Counted from the stretch's first letter, positions 8,894 to 18,721 are shown. The stretch is 64,000 nt of DNA from Dolichospermum sp. DET69 (GCA_017355425.1 CP070233.1:1591501-1655500); one strand, 5' to 3'. The notes: generated by a model not told the origin, from the letters alone. Translations and numbers: made by a program.

Positions 8894-10534
8894 ATGAAGG
8901 AAAATATTACTTTACCGGGTGATCAACTGCCAGCCAATTCTCCATTTTATATTGAACGCCCACCAATTGAAAGCGATGCTTACACGGAATTACTCAAACC
9001 AGGGAGTTTAATTCGTATTCAAGCACCTCGGCACATGGGCAAAAGTTCTTTGATGTTGCAGCTAATTCATCAAGCTCAGACACAGAAATATTCAGTGGTT
9101 ACTATAGACTTCAAACTAGTAGATAGCCAAACTTTTTTTAGTCTGAATAATTTTCTGCGCTGGTTTTGTGTGAATGTGACTCGGAAGTTGTCACTTGCAT
9201 CACGTCTAGATGATTATTGGGATGAGGAAATTGGGAGTAAAATTAGTGCTTCAATTTATTTTGAGGGTTATTTATTAGAGCAGATTAAGAATCCATTAGT
9301 TTTAATTTTGCATGATGTAGATTGTATTTTTCAATATCAACAAGTTGCCCAAGATTTTTTACTTATGCTCCGCAGTTGGCATGAACAAGCTAAACAAACT
9401 CCAATTTGGCAAAAAGTCCGTTTGGTATTATTGCACTCCACCGAAGTTTATATTCCTTTAAATATTAATCAATCTCCGTTTAATGTTGGTTTGTCATTGA
9501 AATTACCAGAATTTACAGTCGAGCAAGTGACAGAATTGGCTAGACGATACGAACTTGATTGGTGTGATCATCAATCTGTGAAAAACTTAATGTATCAGGT
9601 GGGAGGACAGCCCTATTTAATTCATCAGGCTTTCTATTATCTCCACCAACAGAGAATTTCTTTACCAGAACTGCTAGATAATTGTGAGCTTAATAATGGT
9701 ATTTATAGCGGACATTTAAGAAATTTACTCAATATATTACAAAAAGATGCAGAATTATCTCAGGCATATAATCAAGTTATAAATTCCACAGATAGTAATA
9801 TATGTTTGTCGCCGAATTTGGTTTATAAATTAAATAGTTTAGGGTTAATTAAATTAAATGGCCATAGTTATCAACCTTTTTGTGAAATGTATCGCGTATT
9901 TTTTCAACAAAATTTACCTATAGAAAATAATGATCTGAGTCCGAATAGATTAAAAAAAGAAAATAAACAATTGCAACTTGAGTCAGTTAATATTGATCAA
10001 CTGACTCAAGTTGCTAATCGTAAATATTTTGATGATAGATTTGAATTAAAATGGCAAAGAATGACACGCATCCAAAAACCTCTATCTTTAATATTATTAG
10101 ATATAGATAAACTTGAGCTTTACAATAATGTTTATGGGCATCAGGTCGGTGATGATTGCTTGTATCAAGTTGCTCAAGCAATTAATTCAGTAATCAAATG
10201 TCCAGATCATTTAGTTGCTCGTTATACTGGTAAAAAATTTGCTTTGATTCTGCCACAAATTGAGGCAGAAACAGCTATATTAATTGCTGAAGAAATTAGA
10301 GAACTAGTAAAATCATTGAAAATTAAAATTTCTGAGTTAAGCAAAAAAACTCAAACAACAAACATGACTAGCTTAACCATAAGCTTAGGAATTGCCTGTG
10401 CCATTCCTACAATAGATTTTTCTTTAACAGAATTTTTTGAAGCTGCTGAGAAAGCACTGTATCAAGCCAATCAATTAGGATGCGATTGCACTATTCTAAG
10501 TTCTAAATTTAACTTTGGCTATTGTGAATCATAA
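8894..10534 (+). CDS. AAA-like ATPase fused to a degenerate GGDEF domain
   Basis: 546 residues. Residues about 1-330 form an AAA_35-type NTPase: it begins LPANSPFYIERPPIES, with Walker A in PRHMGKSSLML and an LILHDVDCIF Walker B-like strand. About 365-540 is a GGDEF domain (DQLTQVANRKYFDDRF, LILLDIDKLELYNNVYGHQVGDDCL). The signature loop is RYTGKKFALILPQ where an active diguanylate cyclase has GG(D/E)EF, so catalysis is probably lost and the domain may only bind GTP or a partner. It sits directly before another AAA_35 gene in the same direction, suggesting linked signalling. Substrate and signal are unknown. Confidence 0.82.
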   Translation: MKENITLPGDQLPANSPFYIERPPIESDAYTELLKPGSLIRIQAPRHMGKSSLMLQLIHQAQTQKYSVVTIDFKLVDSQTFFSLNNFLRWFCVNVTRKLSLASRLDDYWDEEIGSKISASIYFEGYLLEQIKNPLVLILHDVDCIFQYQQVAQDFLLMLRSWHEQAKQTPIWQKVRLVLLHSTEVYIPLNINQSPFNVGLSLKLPEFTVEQVTELARRYELDWCDHQSVKNLMYQVGGQPYLIHQAFYYLHQQRISLPELLDNCELNNGIYSGHLRNLLNILQKDAELSQAYNQVINSTDSNICLSPNLVYKLNSLGLIKLNGHSYQPFCEMYRVFFQQNLPIENNDLSPNRLKKENKQLQLESVNIDQLTQVANRKYFDDRFELKWQRMTRIQKPLSLILLDIDKLELYNNVYGHQVGDDCLYQVAQAINSVIKCPDHLVARYTGKKFALILPQIEAETAILIAEEIRELVKSLKIKISELSKKTQTTNMTSLTISLGIACAIPTIDFSLTEFFEAAEKALYQANQLGCDCTILSSKFNFGYCES

Positions 10535-10574
10535 ATGATAGTTGAAAAATTTTAAGTAGTCTAGGGTGGACTGA

Positions 10575-10720
10575 AATAAACATCAAAATAATATTTTTGA
10601 CTCTGGGCAGGCTAGAAGCCCACCCCACAATAAGTATAATATTCTTGTGGGGTGGGCATCCTGCCTGCCCATGTTATACTTAATTGTGCTGTAGGGTGGG
10701 CATTGCCCACCCTAAGTATG
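10575..10720. repeat. Palindromic GGGTGGGC repeat block
   Basis: Two dispersed palindromes lie between the two AAA genes: GGCAGGCTAGAAGCCCACCCCACA facing TGTGGGGTGGGCATCCTGCC (about 10605-10671), and TAGGGTGGGC-ATT-GCCCACCCTA (10692-10714), a near-perfect hairpin. Related sequences recur at 25.6, 32.8 and 46.1 kb. Confidence 0.75.
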
Positions 10721-10749
10721 TTTCAAAAATCAAACTAGATTATTATACT

Positions 10750-13700
10750 ATGAATACCCATACATATCAAGTCGGTGGAAGCCTCATAAATAATGCCCCT
10801 AGTTACGTAGAAAGACAAGCAGACATAGAAATATACAACGCTTTAAAACAAGGTGAATTTTGTTATGTTCTCAACTGTCGGCAAATGGGTAAATCATCCT
10901 TGTTAGTGAGAACTAAACATCATTTAGAACAAGGAGGATGGAAATGCACATCTATTGATATGACGAATATTGGCAGTGAGAATATTACCCCAAGTCAATG
11001 GTATAAGGGAATCATTACCGATTTATGGAGAGGATTTGAACTTTTAGGCAAATTTAATTTAAAATCATGGTGGCAAACGGGAGATGATATTTCTTTACTA
11101 CAAAACTTAAGTCGGTTTATTGCTGAATTATTAACTCAATTCCCAAAAGAAAAATTAATTATTTTTATAGATGAAATTGATAGCATACTTAGTTTAAGTT
11201 TTCCCGTGGATGATTTTTTTGCATTAATTAGATACTGCTATAATCAAAGAGCAATAGACCCAGAATATCAGCGGTTGACATTTGCAATTTTTGGAGTCAC
11301 TACTCCATCAGATTTAATTCAAGACATGAAAAGAACACCTTTTAATATTGGTCAGGCAATTGAGTTAAAAGGATTTCAAATACAAGAAGTGGATTCTTTA
11401 ATTAGAGGATTAGAGTTAGTGATACCTAATCCACACCCAGTCATGAAACAAATTTTAGATTGGACAGGAGGGCAGCCTTTTTTAACACAAAAGTTATGTA
11501 ATCTCATCACTAATTTTAAAATAAGTGGTGATCACCTGGATTTTGCTCAAGGTTATGAAGAGTTTTGGCTAGATAATATTGTTAATGAATATATTATTGA
11601 AAATTGGGAATCTCAAGACGAACCAGAACATTTAAGAACTATCCGAGATCGGCTACTTTATAATAAACAGCTTGCAGGTAGATTATTGGGAATTTACCAG
11701 CAAATTTTGCAAGGTGTAAAAGTAACAAGTGATGATAGTAGAGAACAAATAGAATTATTGCTCTCAGGCTTAGTAGTTAAACAAGGGGGATTATTAATTG
11801 TTAAAAATCGCATTTATACCCAAGTATTTAACTTAGATTGGGTAGAAAAACAATTAGCTAATTTACGTCCCTACTCTCAAACTTTTGATGCGTGGTTAAT
11901 GTCTCAACAAACTGATGAATCTCGCTTATTAAGAGGACAAGCATTAGCAGATGCTCAAGCTTGGGCTTGGGATAAAAGTTTAACAAATTTAGATAATCAA
12001 TTTTTAGCTAAAAGTGCAAACTTAGAACGACAAGAACAACAGCTTATTTTAGGAGCAGAAAAAGCTAAAAATATTGAAATTCAATTTCTGGAACAACAAA
12101 AAAATGCTCGCTTACAAAAACTCGTTTTGGGAGTAATTAGTACAGCTTTTTTAACTGCTGTTAGCTTAGGAGGGATAACTTTCTGGTTATATCGTCAATC
12201 TCTCCAAAATGAAACCCTAGCAAAAATGAGTGAAATTGCCGCCCTAGTATCTTCATCAGAGGCTCAATTAAATTCCCATCAAGAATTAGAAGCTCTCCAG
12301 GGTGCGATTAAAGCTAAAATTAAATTAAACCGTCTGAAAATTAACAATCCTGAACTGGAACAATTAACAAATAATGTTCTGCGTCAAACGAGTTATGGAG
12401 CGCAAGAATGGAATCAGCTCTCAGATGACAATCTTAGTTGGATTTGGGATCTAGCCTGGAGCCCTAATGGACAGATGGTAGCACTTGCTAGTAATAATGA
12501 AATTTGGTTATGGCAAAAAAATGGCAAATTAATTCGCAAATTTAAAGCTCACAATTCCACTACTTGGGCAATTGCTTTTAGTCCTAATGGTAAAATAATT
12601 GCCTCCGGTAGTGCTGATAAAACTATCAAACTCTGGTCATTACATGGTCAGGAGTTAGCAACTATCACCGTTAGTGAAGAAGTTAAAAGTATAGCTTTTA
12701 GTCCTGATGGGCAACGACTGGCAATTGGTGTGAATGACGGTACTTTAGGAGTATGGCAGTTAGCAGACAAAAAACTCACGACTATTAAAGCGCATTCAGG
12801 GACTATTTCTAAAGTTTTGTTTACCCCCGATGGTCAAAAATTAGTGACGGGTAGTGTTGATGGCCAAACAACCCTTTGGAGTCTCAATGGTAAAAAATTA
12901 GTTAATTTCAATCGTGGTGAAGATGGTGTGCGGGGTTTGGCAATTTCTGCTGATGGAAAATTGCTGGCTACAAGTGGTAATAATAAAAAGATTGAATTTT
13001 GGAGCATCAATGGTGAAAAACTCAAAAGCATTCAAACGGGATATTCAATTATAGCTCTGGCATTTAGTCCTGATAATAAAATGCTGGCTGCTGCTAGTTG
13101 GGATAAAGAGGTGAAACTTTATAGTCTTGATGGTAAAGATTTGGCTACTTTGGCAGGACATAAAGAAGCTGTTTGGACGATCGCTTGGAGTCCTGATAGT
13201 AAAATTCTAGCTACGGCCAGTATGGATAATAGTGTGAAACTTTGGAAATTGGAAAATCCCTTAGTCACAATTTTAAGAGATCATCAATCCGACGTGGACA
13301 GAGTTGCTATTAGTCCCAATGGTAAAATTATTGCTACCACGGCTTGGGATTACGTCGTCAATCTTTGGAAATCTGATGGTACATTATTCAGAAGTCTTAA
13401 AGGACATAAAAATGGCGTAACCTCTGTTGTTTTTAGTCCTAATAGCCAGTATTTAGCAACTGGGAGTCAGGATAAAACTATCAAAATCTGGAAAATTGAT
13501 GGCACTCTTATAGGCCAGCTATTAGGTCACACTGGAGCAATTCTAGATATAGTACTGAGTCCAGATGGTAAAACTCTCGCTTCAGTTGGTTATGATCGAA
13601 CTCTGCGGTTATGGCAACGAGATGAAAAAAAACCGTTCAGTTTCCGATGGCAAAAAACGACTAAAGCACACAGTGAGCCAATTAATAGTATAGATTTTAG

Positions 13701-13955
13701 TTCTGATGGTCAACTATTGGTAACTAGTAGTTATGATAAAGCCATCCATCTGTGGAGTCGAGAGGGTAAACTTTTGAAGACTCTAAAAGGTCATAAGCTA
13801 GGGGTTTTGGATGCCGTCTTTAGTCCAGATGGACAGTTGATAGCATCCATTTCCGATGATCGCACCATCAAGTTATGGCAACGTGATGGCAAATTTTTAA
13901 AGACATTAGTAGATCCAAAAATTACCTTCCAAACCATAGCATTTAGTCCAGATGG
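10750..13955 (+). pseudogene. AAA-like ATPase with WD40 repeats, 5' part (split by IS607-type element)
   Basis: Start ATG 10750 (MNTHTYQVGGSL); an upstream frame start at 10684 is repeat sequence. Residues about 1-330 are an AAA_35 NTPase (YVERQADIEIYNALKQG, Walker A CRQMGKSSLLV, Walker B LIIFIDEID). A transmembrane helix follows at about 460-480 (ISTAFLTAVSLGGITFWLY), then WD40 repeats (AFSPNGKIIASGSADKTIKL and 11 more complete ones). The 13th repeat is cut at SPDG by the insertion; beyond it the frame adds only IHK before a stop at 13968. Joining base 13955 to 16152 restores an open frame of 1,173 residues with 14 repeats, likely two seven-bladed propellers. The truncated membrane protein could still be made. 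Confidence 0.88.
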
Positions 13956-13973
13956 GATACACAAATAACGTAG

Positions 13974-15455
13974 TTAACCAAGGTCAAACAACGTCAATTG
14001 CTTATAGTTCGCTCTCTGATTGACCTTGTTCGCAAGTTTGCTTTTAGGTTCTAGAGTCTGGGGCTTATCCTTGCCCGGTTTCGCTTCAGTCTCCACTATT
14101 AGGGATTCCCGAAACTTCTGAGTTCGTTCTAGTAATATTACTTTTACGTTTGAATGTTTCATGTAACGAGTGATTTCAACGTCACCCATTCTTACTAGAA
14201 CGTTATCAGCAGCGTTAGTATCTGAGTGCATCACGACCCCATCATGTCCGGTAAACTTGTCACCATTTCTAGTCCCCGTTAAGGTACTAAATCTGGAGTC
14301 AAGTTGTGACGTATACGCACAATTAACACTAACAACCGTGCAACCTACACGGGTTGAAACTTGTTTGAGGGCATCCGCAACTATCCCCTTGCACCATGAA
14401 GAAACATTTCTCTTCATGCGCTTTCTCATGGGCTTTTTGCCTTTTATTTGCTCCGTCAAATCTTCAAAAGCTACCTTGATCGCATCTGTCATCAAGTCAT
14501 GCGTAGCTGTAAAAACTATTGTTTGAATCCTACCTTTAAAGGATGTTTCCCGATTGTCCCACTTGATTCTACCAAGATTATTCCGTTTAATTCTATCAGC
14601 CTTAGCACCATTTCCTTTAGCTGTAGACTTGTTAAAAACTGACTTGATTTTATTACGTTTAACTTGTTTCGCTGTTCTGTAATCGGTTTCTTGAGTTTGG
14701 ATTTTACCAAAGTCATTACCTAAAAATCTAGCGCCATCGTTAGAAGATGTGGCATAAACTTCGGTGTAACCTCTATCACATCCAATTATTTTACCCTCGG
14801 TCTTTTTTTCAGCTTTTTGGATGTCAGTTGTGTAATGTATTTGCCATCTACTATTACGCTTAATTAGCCTTATCTGACACTTGATTTCTGTTGGTAAAGT
14901 CGTTGGTAGTTTGAGAGTTTTACATGGAGTTAAACCTCCAAAACGCAACCACACCACACCTTTATCATCTGTTTTAGTATCATAAGCCTTTACAATAATT
15001 TGGTTACAAACTTTCGTGTGTCCTCGATACCAAAACTTTCTAACTAAGGTGCAAAGTTTGGGATGTTCCAACCATTCCCGACTTTCTAAGGTAAGTTGTA
15101 AAACTCCTTTTTTAGCCTGAAAAGACTGGAACGATTGCCCCAAAGATTTTATCACCTTCTCAACACAAGCAGCCTGAACTAAATGAATATCATCAATTAC
15201 GTCATAGAGAGTCGCTTCCCATAACTTAGCAGGTAATTGATATTTGTCTTTTAAGGTGCGTAGCTGTTTGTCAATCTCAAATTTAGAAACACCCCAGGCT
15301 TTCAACGACCCGAACTCGTTCCACAGGTCAGAGCGTAGTTTACCCAAGCTCAAAGCGATCAAATCAAGCTCGTTAGATTTCCAGTTATTTAGTTTTTCAG
15401 TTCCTAAAATAGCGATTCTCGTAACGGTTAACTGATTCTTTACCTTGAGTTTCAT
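13974..15455 (-). CDS. tnpB: TnpB-family RNA-guided nuclease (IS607 type), zinc finger apparently lost
   Basis: 493 residues. The RuvC-like catalytic triad is visible: Asp in IIGCDRGYTEVYAT (about 225), Glu in VAFEDLTEQIKG (about 335) and Asp in MHSDTNAADNVLV (about 430). TnpB proteins use an omega-RNA from the element end to cut DNA matching the flank, which preserves the element. Usually two CxxC pairs sit between the second and third motifs. Here that stretch (NCAYTSQLDSRFSTLTGTRN) has one cysteine, so the zinc ribbon is absent. The stop is only 18 bases from the element end, so any omega-RNA scaffold must overlap the 3' coding sequence. The C-terminus (LTLFDLG) is intact and no frameshift is seen. 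Confidence 0.88.
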   Translation of the reverse strand: MKLKVKNQLTVTRIAILGTEKLNNWKSNELDLIALSLGKLRSDLWNEFGSLKAWGVSKFEIDKQLRTLKDKYQLPAKLWEATLYDVIDDIHLVQAACVEKVIKSLGQSFQSFQAKKGVLQLTLESREWLEHPKLCTLVRKFWYRGHTKVCNQIIVKAYDTKTDDKGVVWLRFGGLTPCKTLKLPTTLPTEIKCQIRLIKRNSRWQIHYTTDIQKAEKKTEGKIIGCDRGYTEVYATSSNDGARFLGNDFGKIQTQETDYRTAKQVKRNKIKSVFNKSTAKGNGAKADRIKRNNLGRIKWDNRETSFKGRIQTIVFTATHDLMTDAIKVAFEDLTEQIKGKKPMRKRMKRNVSSWCKGIVADALKQVSTRVGCTVVSVNCAYTSQLDSRFSTLTGTRNGDKFTGHDGVVMHSDTNAADNVLVRMGDVEITRYMKHSNVKVILLERTQKFRESLIVETEAKPGKDKPQTLEPKSKLANKVNQRANYKQLTLFDLG

Positions 15456-15482
15456 GAGTTTGGCTTACTACGTCTTTTACTA

Positions 15483-16091
15483 CTATACACCCATTGACTC
15501 GTATTGACTACTATTTGTTTCATGAATATTTTGCTCTTCGGCTATTTTTTTCTTGTAAGCCCGAAGGAAGTAAAGTTTGGAGGAAAAGCAGTGCATGATA
15601 GCCATAAAGTCCTGCATTAACTCTTCGTGTGGTGATAACTTGGCATTGTTTACCACAACAATTTTGCAGCTGTGAAGGTTGCAAAACCACTCAACGAACT
15701 CAAATCCAAATCTGCATAATCTGTCTTTATGCCCTACGACAATTTCAGAGATTTGATTCTGGGCAACTTGAGTCATTAATTTAAGAAAGTTTTTCCGCTT
15801 CCAATTCATGCCACTAGCCACATCCTTGACGACTCGACATCCTGGGTAGGTTTTACCTAAAAATTCTATTTGTGTGTCAAGGTCTAACAACTGGGTTTTT
15901 GTGCTGACACGGGCGTAAAGAACCCGCTCTTTATCCGTTGAGACTGTTTTTATAAACGCTGATTCTGGATATCTTCGATGTCCACCAGGGGAACGGATAC
16001 ATTCTATTTTCCCTAAGTCAGCCCATTCTGCCGTCGTCTTAGGGTGATAGCCGAACTGTTTATAAACTTGTTCTGGGGTTAGGTATTTCAT
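15483..16091 (-). CDS. tnpA: IS607-type serine recombinase (transposase TnpA)
   Basis: 202 residues. The N-terminal MerR-like helix-turn-helix (residues 1-45; MKYLTPEQVYKQFGYHPKTT, SPGGHRRY) binds the element ends. The serine resolvase catalytic domain begins at VLYARVSTKTQ, with the nucleophilic serine, and continues through VVGHKDRLCRFGFEFVEW. This small N-terminal HTH arrangement is diagnostic of IS607 TnpA. It ends 27 bases before tnpB on the same strand, so the two are probably co-transcribed. It looks complete, so the element may be active. Confidence 0.93.
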   Translation of the reverse strand: MKYLTPEQVYKQFGYHPKTTAEWADLGKIECIRSPGGHRRYPESAFIKTVSTDKERVLYARVSTKTQLLDLDTQIEFLGKTYPGCRVVKDVASGMNWKRKNFLKLMTQVAQNQISEIVVGHKDRLCRFGFEFVEWFCNLHSCKIVVVNNAKLSPHEELMQDFMAIMHCFSSKLYFLRAYKKKIAEEQNIHETNSSQYESMGV

Positions 16092-16151
16092 CTTTCGGTT
16101 AAATACGATTAACCCCAGTATACTACGTTATTTTGAGATTAGAGAGTGTGG

Positions 16152-16467
16152 CAAAATAATTGCTGCTGGTAGTGGAGATGGAGAGAATGCAATTCACCTC
16201 TTGAATATTGAGGGAAAACCAATAATTACACTATTTCGACATTCTGCGCCTTTGTCTTCCTTAGTCTTTAGTGCTGATAGTAAAACTTTATTTTCCGGTA
16301 GCCGCGATCGCACTATCATTATCTGGAACTTACCAAAAAGCTTGAAGCTAAATGAATTAGATTATGCTTGTAAGTGGTTAAAAGATTACTTACAGAATAA
16401 TCTGGAATTAAACAAAAAAGATTCTCCTCAAGACAAGCTTTCTACTCGTAATTTGTGCAATTATTAG
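16152..16467 (+). pseudogene. AAA-WD40 gene, 3' part displaced by IS607
   Basis: Read in the frame set by base 13955, this gives KIIAAGSGDGENAIHLLNIE, the second half of the split WD40 repeat. Then comes a last repeat (SSLVFSADSKTLFSGSRDRT, ending IIIWN) and a charged tail (LDYACKWLKDYLQNN), a C-terminal motif common in cyanobacterial WD40 proteins. It has no start codon or ribosome site of its own. The frame is intact, so the insertion looks recent. Confidence 0.88.
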
Positions 16468-16738
16468 TAGAGGAGGGAAATTTATCAAAAAGAGTTCAGA
16501 GGGAACAGGGAACGGGCAACTTTCTAACAGGAAAAACTCATGTTTAAAAACATGAGATTGAAATAATGACACTGTTTTTTTCGGGCTACGCATCTTGTAA
16601 AAACATATTTTTTTTGACTGAGCTTTAAACTGGTGCAACTAAAGTTTCTTATCTGTTCCCTGTTCCCTGTTCCCAGTTAAGAGTTCCCTGTTCCCTGTTC
16701 CCTGTTCCCTGTTCCCTTCTTTTGTAAAATAAATATTT
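16468..16738. repeat. Intergenic region with (TTCCCTG) heptamers and a palindrome
   Basis: No gene. 16655-16716 is a run of CTGTTCC / TTCCCTG heptamers; an inverted trace (GGGAACAGGGAACGGG) lies at 16501-16516. 16537-16556 is a hairpin, CTCATGTTT-AA-AAACATGAG. Heptamer runs of this kind recur in heterocystous cyanobacteria. Confidence 0.75.
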
Positions 16739-17722
16739 ATGTCAATTATCATAGCAGAAAACCTCAGTAAATCCTATCCAGTAGCGATTAAAGATCCAGG
16801 GCTACGGGGAACAATTAACCATTTTTTCCACCGGACTTATCGTAATATTAACGCTGTTCAAGATGTCACTTTTAGCATTGAACCTGGGGAAATCGTCGGT
16901 TTTTTAGGTCCCAATGGCGCAGGTAAAACTACCACCTTAAAAATGCTCACAGGGCTAATTCATCCTTCTAGTGGTACAGTCAAAGTCAGTGGATTTGTTC
17001 CCTTTAATCGTCAACAAGCATTTTTGCAAAAAATCACTTTAGTGATGGGACAAAAACAGCAATTAATTTGGGATTTACCAGCCTTAGATTCTTTGAGAAT
17101 TAACGCTGCTGTTTATAATATTTCTGATAAAGAATTTCAACGTCGAGTTGGGGAATTAACAGAAATGCTGGCTTTAGAAGGTAAACTGACTCAACCAGTG
17201 CGAAAATTATCATTAGGTGAACGGATGAAAGCTGAACTGTTAGCAGCACTTTTACACCGTCCCCAAGTTTTATTTCTCGATGAACCAACTTTAGGATTAG
17301 ATGTTAATGCTCAAGTGGGAGTGCGGGAATTTTTAAAGGAATATAATCAGCTATATCAAGCAACCATATTATTAACGAGTCATTACATGGCTGATATTAC
17401 AGCTTTGTGTCAACGGGTGTTATTAATTCATCAAGGAAAACTCATGTATGATGGTAGATTAGCTGGATTATTGGAAAGTTTTGCTCCTTATCGAGAAATT
17501 TATGTGGAGTTAGTTCAAGCATTACCATTAGAACAACTTACGTCCTATGGTGATGTGCAAATGCTAGAAGGAAGAAGGGTCAGATTTATTGTGCAACAAG
17601 AAGCGATGACTCGCACTGTTTCCCAGATTTTAGCCGATTTGGAAGTGGTAGATTTAACAGTCACAGAACCACCTATAGAAGAGATAATTGGCAGAATTTT
17701 TCATACAGGATTTAACAATTAA
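16739..17722 (+). CDS. ABC-2 type exporter, ATP-binding subunit
   Basis: 327 residues. Walker A GPNGAGKTTTLKML, signature KLSLGERMKAELLAALL (LSLGE instead of LSGGQ), Walker B VLFLDEPTLGLD and switch His in TSHYMADI are all present, so it should hydrolyse ATP. About residues 235-325 are the C-terminal extension of NatA/DrrA-like exporters. It is fused to its permease gene by a one-base stop/start overlap, so both are made together. The long N-terminal segment before Walker A (about 30 residues, LRGTINHFFHRTYRN) is typical of the COG4586 subgroup. Substrate unknown. Confidence 0.87.
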   Translation: MSIIIAENLSKSYPVAIKDPGLRGTINHFFHRTYRNINAVQDVTFSIEPGEIVGFLGPNGAGKTTTLKMLTGLIHPSSGTVKVSGFVPFNRQQAFLQKITLVMGQKQQLIWDLPALDSLRINAAVYNISDKEFQRRVGELTEMLALEGKLTQPVRKLSLGERMKAELLAALLHRPQVLFLDEPTLGLDVNAQVGVREFLKEYNQLYQATILLTSHYMADITALCQRVLLIHQGKLMYDGRLAGLLESFAPYREIYVELVQALPLEQLTSYGDVQMLEGRRVRFIVQQEAMTRTVSQILADLEVVDLTVTEPPIEEIIGRIFHTGFNN

Positions 17723-18516
17723 TGAACATGAAAAAACCTCTCAGAAAATTCTTGACTTTACTATCAGTAAACTATGCTTATATGTTGGAATATAGGTCAG
17801 AATTAATATTATGGATTTTAGCGGGTTCTCTACCAATTATTATGATGGGTATTTGGGTACAAGCTGCTGAAAGTGGTAAATTTGCTTTTAAATCTATAGA
17901 TTTTGCTCGGTATTTTTTAGCGGTTTTTCTGGTTAGACAACTCACTGTTGTTTGGGTAATTTATGAATTTGAAAAACAAGTATTAGAAGGTAAACTTTCC
18001 CTAAAATTATTACAGCCTTTAGATCCAGTTTGGCATCATGTAGCTAATCATGTTGGTGAAAGGGTAGCTCGAATACCTTTCGTATTCCTTTTATTAATAT
18101 TCTTTTTTGTTTTATATCCCCAGGCTTTTTGGCTGCCAAGTATAGCTAATTTATTCCTATTTATATTAGCAACAATTATGGCTTTTGCTTTAAGATTTAT
18201 AATTCAATATACCTTTGCAATGTTTGCATTTTGGACAGAAAGAGCCGCTGCTTTAGAAAATTTATGGTTGTTGTTTTTTATATTTTTATCAGGTTTAATC
18301 GCACCTTTAGATATTTTTCCCGAAAATGTCAGAAACATCGTGATGTTAACACCTTTTCCTTATATCATTAACTTTCCAGCCAGTATTTTAGTTGGCTTAC
18401 CTGTGGATTTAACCAGAGGATTTTTGTCAACTTTAGGTTGGTTTTTCATGTTTTTAGGTATTAATCGCTTTTTATGGCGTAAGGGTTTGAAACAATATTC
18501 AGGAATGGGAGCTTAA
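17722..18516 (+). CDS. ABC-2 type exporter, permease subunit (COG4587-like)
   Basis: 264 residues with six predicted membrane helices (for example ELILWILAGSLPIIMMGIW, PFVFLLLIFFFVLYP, LWLLFFIFLSGLIAPL). The segment GLIAPLDIFPENVRNIVMLT followed by PFPYI is conserved in this uncharacterised ABC permease family. The start overlaps the ATPase stop by one base (TAATG). Most such systems have two different permeases; only one is here, so the second is elsewhere or this one forms a homodimer. Confidence 0.82.
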   Translation: MNMKKPLRKFLTLLSVNYAYMLEYRSELILWILAGSLPIIMMGIWVQAAESGKFAFKSIDFARYFLAVFLVRQLTVVWVIYEFEKQVLEGKLSLKLLQPLDPVWHHVANHVGERVARIPFVFLLLIFFFVLYPQAFWLPSIANLFLFILATIMAFALRFIIQYTFAMFAFWTERAAALENLWLLFFIFLSGLIAPLDIFPENVRNIVMLTPFPYIINFPASILVGLPVDLTRGFLSTLGWFFMFLGINRFLWRKGLKQYSGMGA

Positions 18517-18534
18517 ATAGCAATACCTTAGCCG

Positions 18535-18635
18535 TTTTTTTGTAGGTTGGGTTAAGCGACAGCGCAACCCAACGCATTTGTTAGGTTTCTTGCTATTGCT
18601 TCGCAACGCTAACGCTAACAACCCAACCTACGAAT
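18535..18635. repeat. Dispersed palindromic repeat (TAGGTTGGGTT...AACCCAACCTA)
   Basis: TGTAGGTTGGGTT at 18541 is answered by AACCCAACCTACG ending at 18633, with GCGACAGCGCAACCCAACGC inside. Such short palindromic units are frequent between cyanobacterial genes and may end transcription of the ABC operon from either side. Confidence 0.7.
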
Positions 18636-18721
18636 CAAGGAATTTTTTGATTTGACTAAGGTATTGTTAATCCGAGATTATTTCCCCCTTGATTAGGGGG
18701 ATAATCCTAAAAAACAGAAGT

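Larger units (their letters stand above)
13956..16151 (-). mobile_element. IS607-type insertion sequence (tnpA resolvase + tnpB)
   Basis: About 2,196 bp, inserted at a GG dinucleotide: the left flank ends GATGG (13955) and the element's right end also finishes in GG (16150-16151), with no longer duplication. That is the known IS607 target habit. Removing it rebuilds GATGGCAAAATAATTG and an open WD40 frame. Both ends carry the same 12-mer in inverted order, AAATAACGTAGT at 13963-13974 and its complement at 16122-16133. Contents are a MerR-HTH serine recombinase and TnpB, both on the reverse strand. Confidence 0.92.

Noticed and set aside
18535-18635. tRNA- or riboswitch-like fold
   Set aside because: The pairing is that of a dispersed TAGGTTGGGTT palindrome; no tRNA consensus (no T-loop GGTTCGA at the right place).
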